A stretch of DNA of 64,000 nt from Chitinibacter sp. FCG-7 (GCF_040047665.1 NZ_CP157355.1:62001-126000); one strand, 5' to 3'; numbered from the stretch's first letter, positions 16,710-25,510 are shown. Notes: generated from the sequence alone by a model not told the origin. Numbers and translations are program-made.

Positions 16710-17009
16710 TCAGCGAATCTCGAAGATCTTGCCAAAGTTGGCAATATCGAGCACCGATTTCACCGTACCCTTGCAATTGATCAAGGTGACTTTGCGGCCA
16801 CTGGCGCGCTCGTTCAGCAGCAGCAACATACCCAATGCAGCCGAGTCCATGTATTCAACGGCGTCGAAGTCGAGTTCAACCTCGGCCACACCTTCGTGCT
16901 CCAGCACGGTCGTCGTCGCCTGTTTGAATTCGCGATGAGACTCAAAAGTAAAATTACCAATCATCGCAATCCGGCCACGACCCTGGTCAAAACTGATTTC
17001 TGTTTGCAT
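16710..17009 (-). CDS. STAS-domain protein (anti-sigma factor antagonist type)
   Basis: A 99-residue single STAS domain. The phospho-acceptor Ser56 sits in the conserved EYMDSAALGMLL, and LDFDAVE precedes it as in SpoIIAA/RsbV proteins. Such proteins are switched by serine phosphorylation from a partner kinase/anti-sigma factor; no partner kinase is encoded in this window. ATG at 17009 begins MQTEISFD; the frame runs upstream to 17075 but the extension does not resemble the family. Convergent with ntrC. Confidence 0.85.
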   Translation of the reverse strand: MQTEISFDQGRGRIAMIGNFTFESHREFKQATTTVLEHEGVAEVELDFDAVEYMDSAALGMLLLLNERASGRKVTLINCKGTVKSVLDIANFGKIFEIR

Positions 17010-17139
17010 TGCTTGCCCCACTGACCCAAATATTCCGCAGAGTGAAAGTCTAGACACGCCCGCTTGCAAGCGCAAACTCTATTGCATTGCGGGCACAAGC
17101 GTACAACAGAGCTGCGCTTGAGCGAGCGATCTCTGGGGT

Positions 17140-17916
17140 CTATTTCTCGACAAAAGCGCGTTCGATCACATAATCACCTGGCTCACCAATCCGTTTGGAG
17201 ACCTGAAAGCCGCGGGCGTCGAGCATCTTGCACGTGTCTTCCAGCATCGCCGGGCTGCCGCACAGCATGGCGCGGTCGGTTTCCGGGTTCAGCGGCGGCA
17301 AGCCGATGTCGTCGGTGAGCTTGCCCGACTCAAACAAATCGGTCAGTCGACCCTGATTGCGAAACGGCTCGCGCGTCACGGTGGGGTAATAAATCAGTTT
17401 TTCGCGCACCATATCACCGAAAAACTCATTATTCGGCAATTCGTGCTCGATGTAGTGCGAGTAAGCCAGCTCGCTCACCGTGCGCACGCCGTGCACCAGA
17501 ATGATCTTGTCAAAACGCTCGTACGCTTCCGGGTCTTTGATCAGGCTCATAAATGGCGCCAAACCGGTACCCGTGCTGAGGTAATACAGATTTTTACCCG
17601 GCTTTAAATCCGACAGCACCAACGTGCCGGTAGGCTTGCGGCTCACCAGCAGTTTATCGCCCTCCTGCAAATGCTGCAGGCGAGAGGTTAGCGGGCCATT
17701 GGGCACTTTAATACTGAAAAACTCCAGGTTTTCTTCGTAATTGGCGCTGGCAATCGAGTAAGCACGCACCAGCGGCTTGTCGTCAACTTCGAGGCCAATC
17801 ATGACAAACTGACCATTTTCAAAGCGCAGCGATTCATCGCGCGTAGTGGTGAAGCTAAATAGCGAGTCATTCCAGTGACGCACACTCAGAATGGTTTCAT
17901 GGGCAAATTTGGACAT
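17140..17916 (-). CDS. fpr: Ferredoxin--NADP+ reductase
   Basis: A 258-residue bacterial FPR, which exchanges electrons between NADPH and ferredoxin or flavodoxin. FAD binding is shown by RAYSIAS (51-57), the NADP-binding segment by STGTGLAPFMS near 115-124 and the LCGSPAML motif near 225. The C-terminal tail ends FVEK, in the bacterial class with a short C-terminus. It lies 19 bp downstream of etfA, an uncommon but sensible pairing of electron-transfer genes. Confidence 0.93.
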   Translation of the reverse strand: MSKFAHETILSVRHWNDSLFSFTTTRDESLRFENGQFVMIGLEVDDKPLVRAYSIASANYEENLEFFSIKVPNGPLTSRLQHLQEGDKLLVSRKPTGTLVLSDLKPGKNLYYLSTGTGLAPFMSLIKDPEAYERFDKIILVHGVRTVSELAYSHYIEHELPNNEFFGDMVREKLIYYPTVTREPFRNQGRLTDLFESGKLTDDIGLPPLNPETDRAMLCGSPAMLEDTCKMLDARGFQVSKRIGEPGDYVIERAFVEK

Positions 17917-17935
17917 GGTCTTAACCTTGGGTAAT

Positions 17936-18874
17936 TTATTGTTTTAAGGCGGCACTGAGTTCGGGTACAACGTCAAACAGATCGGCCACCAGACCGTAAT
18001 CGGCCACTTTGAAAATCGGCGCTTCAGCATCATGATTCACCGCCACAATCACTTTGGCGTCCTTGATCCCGCCAACGTGCTGGGCTGCGCCCGAGACGCC
18101 AAAAGCAATATACAAATCAGGCGCAATCACCGTGCCGGTCTGCCCGACTTGCGCGTCATTCGGCGCCATGCCGCTGTCCACGGCCGCGCGCGTTGCGCCG
18201 ATGGCCGCGCCCAATTGCGCCGCCAGTGGCTCTAAGGTGTCGTGGAATATTTCCTTGCTACCCAGTGAGCGACCACCTGAGATCACCACTTTGGCGCTCG
18301 CTAGCTCGGGGCGATCTGAAACGGCCAGTTCACGGGAAATAAATTGCGCTTTACCCGCGTCACCCGTCGCTGCGATCGACTCCACTGCCCCATCACCGCC
18401 CGTTTCCGCCACGGCTTCAAATACCGTCTGGCGAATGGTGATCAGCGCCAGCCCGGCGGGCGCGGTCACCGTCGCGTTCAGGTTGCCGGCATAAATCGGG
18501 CGGACAAAAGTGCGCTCGCCGATGATTTGGGTGACTTCCGACACCATCGCTGCGTCAAGCAAGGCCGCTGCGCGTGGCAGCAGGTTTTTGCCAAAGCTCG
18601 TTGCTGCCGCCAGCACCGTGCTGTAGCCGGGCGCCAGTTTGACCAGCAGCGGGGTGAGATTTTCGGCGATGCCGTTGGCGTACTCGGCCGCATCAGCGAC
18701 TAGTATCTTGCTCAAGCCCTTGATAGATTTGGCTTGCAGAGCAATACCTTCAAGATCACTTCCTGCCAACAATAAATGTACGTCGCCCCCCAGTTGGCCC
18801 GCCGCCGTAATGGCAGAACGCGTTGCGGCCTTGATGCCGTGGCTATCGATTTCAGCAATCACAAGAATACTCAT
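17936..18874 (-). CDS. etfA: Electron transfer flavoprotein alpha subunit
   Basis: EtfA holds the FAD of the ETF heterodimer, which collects electrons from acyl-CoA and other flavoprotein dehydrogenases. The 312 residues show the C-terminal FAD domain: VISGGRSLGS near 210, then GQTGTVIAPDLYIAFGVSGA and QHVGGIKDAKVIVAVN. The gene overlaps etfB by 4 bp, giving 1:1 translation. The partner quinone oxidoreductase is encoded divergently 150 bp beyond etfB. Confidence 0.97.
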   Translation of the reverse strand: MSILVIAEIDSHGIKAATRSAITAAGQLGGDVHLLLAGSDLEGIALQAKSIKGLSKILVADAAEYANGIAENLTPLLVKLAPGYSTVLAAATSFGKNLLPRAAALLDAAMVSEVTQIIGERTFVRPIYAGNLNATVTAPAGLALITIRQTVFEAVAETGGDGAVESIAATGDAGKAQFISRELAVSDRPELASAKVVISGGRSLGSKEIFHDTLEPLAAQLGAAIGATRAAVDSGMAPNDAQVGQTGTVIAPDLYIAFGVSGAAQHVGGIKDAKVIVAVNHDAEAPIFKVADYGLVADLFDVVPELSAALKQ

Positions 18875-19620
18875 GGCAGCACCTTCTCTGCGCGCAAGGC
18901 AGCAACTAATTCAGCAACATTATTCAAAATCCGTCCGGCTTTGCGCGGTGGCGGCTCAGCCACATTCAGCAAGGTCAGACTTGGCGCGGCGGTATCACCC
19001 AGCTCGGCCAGGGCGATATTTTCCAGCAGTTTTTTCTTGGCCATCATCAGCGCGGGCAACTTAATAAAGCGTGGCTCGTTTAGACGCAAATCGGCGCTGA
19101 TCACCGCAGGCAAAGCCAGTTGCAAGGTTTCCTGACCACCGTCGATTTCGCGCACTACTGTCGCTTTGCCATCGCTAATCTGCACGCTCGAAGCAAATGT
19201 CGCTTGTGGCCAGGCCAGCAAGGCGGCCAGCATTTGCGCGGTTTCTGCCGCATCATCATCAATCGCCTGTTTGCCAGTCATCACCAGCTGTGGCGCTTCG
19301 CGTTCAACCAGTGCGCGGTAGATTTTGGCCGTTTGCAAAGGCTGCACCACAGCATCGGTTTCCACCAGCAGCGCCCGATCTGCGCCCATCGCCAGCGCGT
19401 GACGCAGTACATCCTGATTAGCCGCGCTGCCAATGGCCACCGCCAGCACTTCTGTCGCTACGCCAGCTTCTTTCAAACGCACCGCCGCTTCCAACGCATT
19501 TTCATCAAAAGGGTTGATACTCATTTTGACGCCTGCAGTTTCAACGCCCTTGCCATCGGCAGCGGGTCTGACCGTGACCTGATAATCCACAACCCGTTTA
19601 ATACCGACCAATATTTTCAT
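18871..19620 (-). CDS. etfB: Electron transfer flavoprotein beta subunit
   Basis: EtfB is the AMP-binding subunit of ETF. It starts MKILVGIKRVVDYQVTVRP, as in the family, is 249 residues long, and has the signature VREIDGGQETLQLALPAVISADLRLNEPRFIKLPALM spread over 155-192. It is the first gene of a leftward etfB-etfA-fpr run, divergent from ETF-QO. Two copies of TCTATATAGG lie in the shared promoter region. Confidence 0.97.
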   Translation of the reverse strand: MKILVGIKRVVDYQVTVRPAADGKGVETAGVKMSINPFDENALEAAVRLKEAGVATEVLAVAIGSAANQDVLRHALAMGADRALLVETDAVVQPLQTAKIYRALVEREAPQLVMTGKQAIDDDAAETAQMLAALLAWPQATFASSVQISDGKATVVREIDGGQETLQLALPAVISADLRLNEPRFIKLPALMMAKKKLLENIALAELGDTAAPSLTLLNVAEPPPRKAGRILNNVAELVAALRAEKVLP

Positions 19621-19697
19621 TTTCGCCTCTCAGGCTGTCCTAGGCTGGCTGAATCAAGCAGCCGCAGCAGAACAGTGTGTTTAAACTTTGCAAGGAT

Positions 19698-19766
19698 TCT
19701 ATATAGGCGTAGAATATCTGTAAATCAGATTAATTAAATTAAATATATCCATTAAATCTATATAGG
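19698..19766. promoter_or_regulatory. etfBA / ETF-QO divergent promoter region with repeated TCTATATAGG
   Basis: The decamer TCTATATAGG, with palindromic core CTATATAG, occurs at 19698-19707 and 19757-19766 in the AT-rich 153-bp gap between divergent etfB and the ETF-QO gene. The second copy is 8 bp before the ETF-QO start. Spacing and symmetry suit a regulator binding twice; the regulator is unknown. Confidence 0.45.
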
Positions 19767-19773
19767 ATCAATC

Positions 19774-21408
19774 ATGAGCAATCGCGATCAAATGCAATAC
19801 GATGTCGTCATTGTTGGTGCAGGGCCAGCCGGTTTGTCGGCCGCCATCCGGCTCAAGCAGCTCAATAGCGAACTGAGCGTCTGCATTCTGGAAAAAGGCG
19901 CGCAAGTTGGCGCGCACATTATGTCGGGCGCGGTGATTGACCCTATTGGTTTAAATCAATTACTCCCCGACTGGCAAAACCGCCAACCGCAACTGGCAAC
20001 ACCCGTGAGCGCTGATGAATTTCTGGTGCTCGACGAAGATGCCAGCTACCGCCTGCCGCATGCCTTACTGCCACCACCACTACGCAATGACGGCTGTTTC
20101 ATCGTGCGCCTAGGCGAAGTGTGCGCCTTTCTGGCGCAAGAGGCGGAAAAGCTCGGCGTTGAAATCTACCCCGGCTTTGCCGCCAGCGAGGTTTTATACA
20201 ATGAGCTAGGCGCGGTATGCGGCATAGCCAGCGGCGATATGGGCATTGCCAAGGACGGCAGCTACAAAGCCGACTACACGCGTGGCATTGAAATTCTGGC
20301 CAAATACACCCTGATCGGCGAAGGTGCGCGCGGCTCGCTGACCGGCGAGCTGGAAACGCATTTCGGCCTGCGCAGCCAAAGCGATCCGCAACACTACGGG
20401 CTGGGCATTAAAGAAGTCTGGCAGATCGCGCCCGAGCAGCACCAGCTGGGCAAAGTGCAGCACGCGCTGGGCTGGCCACTCGATAGCGACGCGCAAGGCG
20501 GCGCATTTATCTATCATTTGCCCAATAATCTGGTCGCAGTCGGTTATGTGGTCCACCTCAATTACCGCAACCCAACGCTATCGCCATTTGATGAATTGCA
20601 GCGTTTTAAAACTCATCCCAGCATTCGCCCGTTATTCAAAGGCGGCAAACGCATCGCCTATGGCGCACGCGCAATTGCCGAGGGCGGCTGGCAATCACTA
20701 CCGCAGCTCTCCTTCCCCGGCGGCCTACTGATGGGCTGTGCGGCGGGCCTGCTGAATTTTCCGCGCATCAAGGGCGTGCACAACGCCATGCTATCGGGCA
20801 TGGCGGCTGCGCAGGCGGTGAACGCAGCAATCAGCGCCGGGCGCGAAAACGACAAACTGGCCGACTACCAGACGCAGCTCGACAGCAGCGGCGTGCTGCC
20901 CGAGCTGCACAGCGTGCGCAACATCAAGCCTGCGCTGGCCAAACTGGGCACACTGACTGGCACGATGTACGCTGGTACCGAGCTGTGGCTAGCCCGTTTC
21001 GGCGTAAAACTGCCATGGACGCTGCGCAGCAAACTACCCGATCATGCCTATCTCAAAGCGGACTGTACCCCGATCAAATACCCCAAACCGGATGGCATAC
21101 TGACCTTTGGCAAGCTGGACTCGCTCACCCTCGCAAATGTCTCGCACGAGCACGATCAGCCCGTACATATGCAGCTACGCAACGCAGAGCTAATTACACC
21201 GGTGCATTTAAGCCATGAAATCAAGGCCGAATGCCATTATTGCCCGGCAGGCGTGTATGAAATTGTCGAGTTGGCCGGACAGAAAAAATACCAGATCAAC
21301 GCGCAAAACTGCCTACACTGCAAAACCTGTGACATCAAGGACAGCGCGCAAAATATCCACTGGGTCACCCCCGAAGGCGGTGGCGGCCCCATGTATACAG
21401 GCATGTAG
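19774..21408 (+). CDS. etfD: Electron transfer flavoprotein-ubiquinone oxidoreductase
   Basis: ETF-QO passes electrons from reduced ETF to ubiquinone at the inner membrane. The 544 residues begin with a FAD Rossmann motif VVIVGAGPAGLSAA (11-24). The C-terminus has the [4Fe-4S] ligands in CPAGVYE and CLHCKTCDIKD. A GMAAAQAV segment and the monotopic hydrophobic stretch are consistent with the family. It is divergent from etfBA, so all three ETF pathway genes are together. Highly conserved in Proteobacteria, so the call is firm. Confidence 0.97.
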   Translation: MSNRDQMQYDVVIVGAGPAGLSAAIRLKQLNSELSVCILEKGAQVGAHIMSGAVIDPIGLNQLLPDWQNRQPQLATPVSADEFLVLDEDASYRLPHALLPPPLRNDGCFIVRLGEVCAFLAQEAEKLGVEIYPGFAASEVLYNELGAVCGIASGDMGIAKDGSYKADYTRGIEILAKYTLIGEGARGSLTGELETHFGLRSQSDPQHYGLGIKEVWQIAPEQHQLGKVQHALGWPLDSDAQGGAFIYHLPNNLVAVGYVVHLNYRNPTLSPFDELQRFKTHPSIRPLFKGGKRIAYGARAIAEGGWQSLPQLSFPGGLLMGCAAGLLNFPRIKGVHNAMLSGMAAAQAVNAAISAGRENDKLADYQTQLDSSGVLPELHSVRNIKPALAKLGTLTGTMYAGTELWLARFGVKLPWTLRSKLPDHAYLKADCTPIKYPKPDGILTFGKLDSLTLANVSHEHDQPVHMQLRNAELITPVHLSHEIKAECHYCPAGVYEIVELAGQKKYQINAQNCLHCKTCDIKDSAQNIHWVTPEGGGGPMYTGM

Positions 21409-21458
21409 TATCTGCTTGTAGACTTTATTAAATATGCCCTACAAGGCTATACTCTATA

Positions 21459-21478
21459 GCTCGTCATGATTGACGAGC
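21459..21478. repeat. 20-bp palindrome GCTCGTCA-tgat-TGACGAGC, copy 1
   Basis: Identical to 21642-21661. This copy is 50 bp after the ETF-QO stop and lacks a following T-run, being followed by GCAGGCTGC. Confidence 0.9.
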
Positions 21479-21485
21479 GCAGGCT

Positions 21486-21539
21486 GCTGACAAAGTGGAA
21501 AATCACGATTTTTAAGTCTCGGTAAAACCGAGCCTTAGA
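21486..21539 (+). repeat. Dispersed intergenic repeat, copy A
   Basis: Starts GCTGAC, contains GATTTTTAAGTCTCGG and the hairpin CTCGG-taaaa-CCGAG, and matches 40681-40732 over about 53 bp with a few substitutions and two single-base gaps. No gene overlaps it. Confidence 0.8.
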
Positions 21540-21640
21540 AACAAGGCACTGAATCTGCAGCCTTGATGTTTTATTCCCGCCCCTCCCGTCCCCTCATTGA
21601 GGGGAGCCTCGCTTCGCGAGTAGGGTTGGTCATCAATCTG

Positions 21641-21668
21641 AGCTCGTCATGATTGACGAGCTTTTTCT
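21641..21668 (+). terminator. Palindrome copy 2 with T-run: probable terminator
   Basis: AGCTCGTCA-tgat-TGACGAGCT followed by TTTTC forms a classical Rho-independent terminator, probably the original end of the ETF-QO transcript. Confidence 0.75.
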
Positions 21669-21799
21669 TGCCTCGGAAAAATGCTGTCTGTTTTTGCCAC
21701 CCCGTCTTGCAAGGTGGCATTGAGGCGCAACTTTTGCTCAGTGACTTGTGTAATTTCAGTCAATAATGGGTTTACAAACCGTCATGCCGGGAACATGCC

Positions 21800-22030
21800 A
21801 TGATTAGCGAAAAACAAACGGTGAAAATCCGCCGCGACCGGATGCAAATTTATCCTGCCGCCACTGGCAGGCTACTCGATGGCCGCAAAGGCCGCGTTCT
21901 TGAAGTGTATGTGCCGCTGGGTGCCAAAGAAGCCGTGGTAAAAGTGCGCTGGTTTGCCCGTCGCCCCAGCGAAACCGACGTCACCATGGAACACCCGATG
22001 AGCGATCTGGAAGTCATCCCCAACCCGTAA
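21800..22030 (+). CDS. Small basic protein of unknown function
   Basis: A 76-residue open frame, MISEKQTVKIRRDRMQIYP onward, with alternating hydrophobic and charged residues that suggest a small beta-barrel (GRLLDGRKGRVLEVYVPLG, AVVKVRWFARRP). I do not recognise the family. It lies 17 bp before the DUF3616 gene on the same strand, so it may be its operon partner. Start ATG at 21800; no strong ribosome binding site is obvious. Confidence 0.6.
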   Translation: MISEKQTVKIRRDRMQIYPAATGRLLDGRKGRVLEVYVPLGAKEAVVKVRWFARRPSETDVTMEHPMSDLEVIPNP

Positions 22031-22047
22031 ACCACACTGAGTCCACC

Positions 22048-23139
22048 ATGAAAACCCAGCTTGAGCCTCACGCAGTACGCCTTGAATTTGATGAAGAATT
22101 GCTAGTCCACGCCAATCTGTCCGGCGCGGCCTTTGTCGGGAATGAGCTCTGGGTCGCTGGCGATGAAGCCTGCGGTCTTGATCGCCTGCAAGCACTACCC
22201 CAGCTGGGTGCAGAACAATTGCGCTTTGGTCAGGGCATTCACTTTCCGCTGGCTGACTATCTGGATTTACCCGACGCCGCCGACATCGAAGCGGACATTG
22301 AAGGGCTGGATTTTCACGGCGGCTATCTGTGGCTGGTTGGCTCGCACGGACTGAAGCGGAAAGCGCCGCGTGCGGGCTATAGCGAGAAGAAAAATCTGGA
22401 GCGCTTAGCCACGGTCAGCAGCGACGGCAATCGCTGCCTGCTGGCGCGCATTCCGGTGATTGCAGTGCAAGATGGAAATACCCTCAGCAAGCATACGCCT
22501 GAAGGGCTCTCTGCGGCTAGGCTACGCGGCAATACCCTTGAGAATGACTTAAGCAAACTACTAAAAAAAGATCGCCACTACGGCGCTTATCTGGCCATTC
22601 CGGGCAAAGACAATGGTTTTGATATTGAAGGGCTGGCGGTGTGCGACGAGCGGATTTTGCTCGGTTTGCGCGGCCCTGTGTTGCGCGGCTGGGCCGGACT
22701 GCTGGAAATCCGCAGCAGGGAACAAAAGGGTGAATTACGGCTGGACGACATTGCGCAGTCGGACGAAAAACTGCGCAAGCATTTTCTGAATCTGGCCGGG
22801 CTGGGCATCCGCGATTTGCACTGGTCGGGCGATGATTTGATCATTCTGGCTGGCCCAACAATGGCGCTGGACGGAGCGATTCGGGTGTTTCGTTGGCCGG
22901 ACGCAGCGCAAGCGATGGCCAATGTCGACCCCAGCGCGAGTGAAGTACTCTGGGAGACAGGCCCGATCGAAATGCTGAGCCTGCCTTATGGTGCCGGGCA
23001 AGATCGGGCCGAGGCCATCACCGCCCTACCCTCAGGCCAAGAGCAGCAATGGCTGGTGCTGTACGACGCGCCATCAGCACAGCGCAAGCTGAGCGAGCAA
23101 ACCGTGCTGGGTGATCTGATTACATTCAAACAGGATTGA
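22048..23139 (+). CDS. DUF3616 domain protein
   Basis: A 363-residue protein with the DUF3616 pattern: LSGAAFVGNELWVAGDEACGLDRL at 24-47, DIEGLDFHGGYLWLVGSHGLKRK at 87-109, and FDIEGLAVCDERILLGLRGPVLRGWAGL at about 190-217. The repeated strand-turn blocks suggest a beta-propeller fold. No signal peptide is present. The function is not established. Confidence 0.8.
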   Translation: MKTQLEPHAVRLEFDEELLVHANLSGAAFVGNELWVAGDEACGLDRLQALPQLGAEQLRFGQGIHFPLADYLDLPDAADIEADIEGLDFHGGYLWLVGSHGLKRKAPRAGYSEKKNLERLATVSSDGNRCLLARIPVIAVQDGNTLSKHTPEGLSAARLRGNTLENDLSKLLKKDRHYGAYLAIPGKDNGFDIEGLAVCDERILLGLRGPVLRGWAGLLEIRSREQKGELRLDDIAQSDEKLRKHFLNLAGLGIRDLHWSGDDLIILAGPTMALDGAIRVFRWPDAAQAMANVDPSASEVLWETGPIEMLSLPYGAGQDRAEAITALPSGQEQQWLVLYDAPSAQRKLSEQTVLGDLITFKQD

Positions 23140-23171
23140 TTAATCAGCCACTCGCCCCCCATTCATTTGCC

Positions 23172-23405
23172 TTAGCGATCTCGCGCCAGCCACGGTGGTG
23201 GCAAGCCCCGGCTGGCCCAGTGCTGCTCCAGCCGCTGCCAGATGATTTCTTTTTGCTCGGCGGGCAAAGCCACCCACATCGCCACTTCCTGCATGCTGCG
23301 TCCGCAGCCACGACAAACCTCATCACCCAGCGCCGTTGAGCACACGGCGATGCAGGGTGAATCCGGACGATTACCCGGATTGCTTTGATTACTTGTTATC
23401 GCCAT
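23172..23405 (-). CDS. DUF1289 domain protein (Fe-S or Zn type, small)
   Basis: A 77-residue protein with the DUF1289 signature SPCIAVCSTALGDEVCRGCGRS, whose four cysteines (in CIAVC and CRGC) probably bind a metal, followed by the helix VAMWVALPAEQKEIIWQRL. Function is unknown across the family. It is convergent with the DUF3616 gene and divergent from the phosphoesterase gene. Confidence 0.88.
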   Translation of the reverse strand: MAITSNQSNPGNRPDSPCIAVCSTALGDEVCRGCGRSMQEVAMWVALPAEQKEIIWQRLEQHWASRGLPPPWLARDR

Positions 23406-23517
23406 TGTTGTTCCGCCAATTAAAAATCAAGGGTTGTCATATTTCATTCATTTTTCAGTCGCACTACTGTCATGTGACAGCGGCAAGATGGTTTTACACC
23501 CTCGACGGAGTGCGATT

Positions 23518-24348
23518 ATGGCTAATGAATTACGCTTTCGCAGCATCTGGATTTCCGATGTCCACTTGGGCACTTCGGGCTGCCAGGCCGAGTATTTGCT
23601 GGATTTTCTCAAGCACACCGAATGTGATCATCTGTATCTGGTCGGCGACATTATCGACGGCTGGGCTTTAAAAAGAAACTGGTACTGGCACCAGAGCCAT
23701 AACGATGTGATCCAGAAAGTGTTGCGTAAAGCACGCAAAGGCACCCAGGTTACGTTTATTCCCGGCAACCACGATGAAGCCGCCCGTCAGTTTATTGGCC
23801 TGATGTTTGGCGAAATCAAAATCGAAGACGAAGTCATCCACACCACGGCCAATGGCAAGCGCTATCTGGTGCTGCATGGCGATCAATTCGACGCAGTGGT
23901 GCAGTGCGCCAAGTGGCTGGCCATTGTCGGTGATCGGGCGTATGGCATCACACTCAAGCTAAATCATTGGTTTAACCGCGCCCGCGCCCGCATGGGGCTG
24001 GGCTACTGGTCGCTGTCGCAATACCTGAAACACAAAGTCAAAAAAGCCGTCAATTTTGTCACCGACTTCGAAGAAGCCGTCGCCGCCGAGGCCAAAAACC
24101 GCGGGCTTGATGGCGTGATCTGCGGCCATATCCACAAAGCCGAAATGCGCGAAATCAACGGCGTGATGTATTGCAACGACGGCGACTGGGTGGAGAGCCT
24201 GACCGCACTGATTGAGCTGCCCAATGGCGAACTCAAAATTATTAACTGGCAAAAGCTTTACGGTGAGCAAGCTGAACAATTAGCAGCTTTATTGCCGAGC
24301 CCATCTTTAACTCCTGTCCTTCAATTGAACAAAGGAAATGCGGCATGA
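23518..24348 (+). CDS. LpxH-like metallophosphoesterase (UDP-2,3-diacylglucosamine pyrophosphatase family)
   Basis: A 276-residue calcineurin-like phosphatase. Metal ligands are in SDVHLG (13-18), GDIIDG (43-48), GNHDE near 78 and GHIHKAE near 205. It is longer than E. coli LpxH and closer to the paralogous group found next to glycosyltransferases, so a lipid-linked substrate is plausible but true LpxH activity is not assured. ATG at 23518 has GGAG seven bases upstream; a longer frame from 23434 is not family-like. It overlaps the glycosyltransferase gene by 4 bp. Confidence 0.85.
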   Translation: MANELRFRSIWISDVHLGTSGCQAEYLLDFLKHTECDHLYLVGDIIDGWALKRNWYWHQSHNDVIQKVLRKARKGTQVTFIPGNHDEAARQFIGLMFGEIKIEDEVIHTTANGKRYLVLHGDQFDAVVQCAKWLAIVGDRAYGITLKLNHWFNRARARMGLGYWSLSQYLKHKVKKAVNFVTDFEEAVAAEAKNRGLDGVICGHIHKAEMREINGVMYCNDGDWVESLTALIELPNGELKIINWQKLYGEQAEQLAALLPSPSLTPVLQLNKGNAA

Positions 24349-25403
24349 AGATTTTGATCGTTACCGACGCTTGGGAACCCCAAGTCAATGGTGTGGTACG
24401 CACTCTCAAACAAACGCGCGCCGAACTACAAAAAATGGGCCACACCGTGGACTTGCTCACGCCACTGGAATTCAAGACCGTCCCTTGCCCGACCTACCCT
24501 GATATTCGCCTGTCCATTCTGCCGGGCAGCAAGGTCAAGCAGCGCATCAGCGAATTTGCCCCCGATGCAATCCACATCGCCACCGAAGGCCCGCTGGGCT
24601 TGGCTGCACGCAAATATTGCCTGAAACACAAACTGCCCTACACCACGGCCTACCACTCGCGCTTCCCGGAGTATGTGCAGCTGCGCTTTGGTATTCCTTT
24701 ATCGTGGACCTATGCCTGGCTGGCGCGTTTTCACAACTCCGCACAAGCCGTCATGGCGCCGACACGCGTGGTGGTGGAAGACCTGGAAAAACGCGGCATC
24801 AAGAATGTTGTACTGTGGTCGCGTGGCGTTGACCTGGAAGTGTTCAAACCCGGACGGCGCGACAAACTGGCCTCGCGCTCACCGATTTTTGTGTATGTCG
24901 GCCGCGTGGCGGTGGAAAAAAACGTGCAGGCATTTCTGGAGCTCGATTTGCCCGGCAGCAAATGGATCGTCGGCGATGGCCCGGCCGCAGCGGGGCTCAA
25001 AGCACAATACAAGGATATGCCCAATATTCACTGGCTGGGCGTGCTCAATCAAACCGAGCTGGCCGAAGTGTATAGCAGCGCTGATGTGTTTGTTTTCCCG
25101 AGCAAGACCGATACTTTTGGCCTGGTATTGCTCGAAGCAATGGCCTGCGGTTGCCCTGTAGCGGCATACCCTGTCACCGGCCCGATTGATGTCATCGGTC
25201 AGGATGGTCCGGGCTCGCTCAATGAAGACCTGCGCGAAGCGTGTATTGGTGCGCTGCATATTGATCGCGACGAAGTACGCCGCTTTGCCGAGCGCTACTC
25301 ATGGGCCGCTGCCAGCCGCCAGTTTGCCTCACACCTGCATCCATTCACCCCGCACGCACAGCAAGAATTGCGTCTGGCCGAGCAAGGTGCGGGCGGCGAA
25401 TAA
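24345..25403 (+). CDS. GT4-family glycosyltransferase
   Basis: A 352-residue GT-B glycosyltransferase. The N-terminal lobe opens MKILIVTDAWEPQVNGVVRTLKQT; the C-terminal lobe has FVYVGRVAVEKN near 185 and the E-x7-E motif in FGLVLLEAMACGCPVAAYPV near 262. Related proteins transfer mannose, glucose or galactose to diacylglycerol or phosphatidylinositol-like lipids. Pairing with an LpxH-like phosphatase supports a membrane-lipid role, as inference. A 49-bp inverted element lies over the conserved EAMACG codons. Confidence 0.9.
   Translation: MKILIVTDAWEPQVNGVVRTLKQTRAELQKMGHTVDLLTPLEFKTVPCPTYPDIRLSILPGSKVKQRISEFAPDAIHIATEGPLGLAARKYCLKHKLPYTTAYHSRFPEYVQLRFGIPLSWTYAWLARFHNSAQAVMAPTRVVVEDLEKRGIKNVVLWSRGVDLEVFKPGRRDKLASRSPIFVYVGRVAVEKNVQAFLELDLPGSKWIVGDGPAAAGLKAQYKDMPNIHWLGVLNQTELAEVYSSADVFVFPSKTDTFGLVLLEAMACGCPVAAYPVTGPIDVIGQDGPGSLNEDLREACIGALHIDRDEVRRFAERYSWAAASRQFASHLHPFTPHAQQELRLAEQGAGGE
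25123..25171. repeat. 49-bp paired inverted element, copy 4 (TGGTATT / CATACCC)
   Basis: GGTAT and ATACC at the 42-bp offset within the glycosyltransferase gene. The left arm extends as TGGTATTGCTC, close to the consensus GGGTATTGCTC. Confidence 0.6.
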
Positions 25404-25443
25404 TCTGGCCCTGTCTTTATCCGGGCCTGTCGCTACCAAGCGC

Positions 25444-25484
25444 AAGGCCACACCCGCCACGATTTTGTGGCGGCGTGTGGCCTT
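25444..25484. terminator. Bidirectional hairpin between convergent genes
   Basis: AAGGCCACACCCGCCAC pairs with GTGGCGGCGTGTGGCCTT apart from a bulge, loop GATTTT. It separates the glycosyltransferase gene from the convergent LysM/LytM gene. Confidence 0.75.
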
Positions 25485-25510
25485 ATTCGATTGTTAGATC
25501 AAACGGGCGA

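Larger units (their letters stand above)
21409..21799. other. Intergenic block with duplicated palindrome and a dispersed repeat
   Basis: Gene-free 391 bp. It holds two identical 20-bp palindromes (21459-21478, 21642-21661) bracketing 163 bp. That segment carries one copy of a dispersed repeat (21486-21539) and small hairpins CCCCTCAttGAGGGG and CTCGCttcGCGAG near 21590-21625. No coding potential is seen. Confidence 0.7.
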
